Of a DNA stretch of 32,002 nucleotides, positions 31,986 through 32,002 are shown piece by piece. The translations under genes and the position numbers were made by a program. The notes below the pieces were generated by a model. That model saw only the letters and a program-made list of their open reading frames with translations, was not told the origin of the DNA and did not search any database. Source of the DNA: an uncultured Alteromonas sp. (lineage in GTDB: Bacteria > Pseudomonadota > Gammaproteobacteria > Enterobacterales > Alteromonadaceae); contig NZ_CAJXQY010000045.1 of NCBI RefSeq assembly GCF_913058315.1, forward strand, positions 1 through 32,002, in the 5' to 3' direction. The stretch's first letter is position 1. Each line of letters opens with the position of its first letter.

Positions 31986-32002
31986 GTTCATTCTCCAGAC
32001 AC

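Overview
The window looks like chromosomal DNA of a marine, polysaccharide-degrading gammaproteobacterium, most likely of the Alteromonadales (Alteromonas, Aestuariibacter or Alishewanella-like). This is inferred from the Na+-coupled sugar symporters, a long TonB-dependent receptor, secreted lipoprotein pectinases, double-glycine peptides and a vSGLT-like galactose transporter. No rRNA, tRNA or CRISPR array was seen. The genus is inference only.

Layout. (1) 1-100: the 5' end of a group II (IIC-type) intron on the minus strand, sitting just after the terminator of the galactose operon. (2) 162-3963, minus strand: galT-galK-sglT, a galactose uptake and Leloir operon. Two GalR/LacI-type operator-like palindromes lie upstream, 130 bp apart. 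(3) 4166-6055, minus strand: an SMP-30 sugar lactonase, a small membrane protein, and two tandem glycine/alanine-rich peptides with double-glycine leaders that resemble a two-peptide bacteriocin. (4) 6262-11646: a TauE/SafE permease, a sugar 1-dehydrogenase (SDR) and a FadR-type GntR regulator on the minus strand, then a second SSS symporter and a SASA/CE6-like esterase on the plus strand. (5) 11670-16538: a di-haem peroxidase, an AEC permease and a divergent pair of GH43 arabinan-degrading enzymes. (6) 16714-22220, plus strand: an SLC13 permease with TrkA_C domains, then a GMC oxidoreductase, its Tat-targeted small subunit and a ThuA-domain protein. (7) 22221-22741: two very small candidate genes with their own signals. 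(8) 22742-31985, minus strand: a roughly 2050-residue lipoprotein fusing pectin methylesterase (CE8) and pectate lyase (PL1) with three copies of an unrecognised module, preceded by a TonB-dependent receptor.

How it may work together (inference). The receptor and the CE8-PL1 lipoprotein handle pectin at the cell surface, and the esterase removes acetyl groups. The endo- and exo-acting GH43 enzymes release L-arabinose from arabinan side chains, and galactan side chains would feed galT-galK-sglT. Arabinose would enter by the second SSS symporter and be oxidised by the SDR and possibly the SMP-30 lactonase. The GMC/subunit-3/ThuA set suggests periplasmic 3-keto-sugar chemistry. A near-identical AT-rich palindrome with a GT-N3-AC core overlaps -10-like sequences before the TauE/SafE gene, the SSS symporter and the GH43 pair. 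It probably marks the local regulon of the FadR-type regulator.
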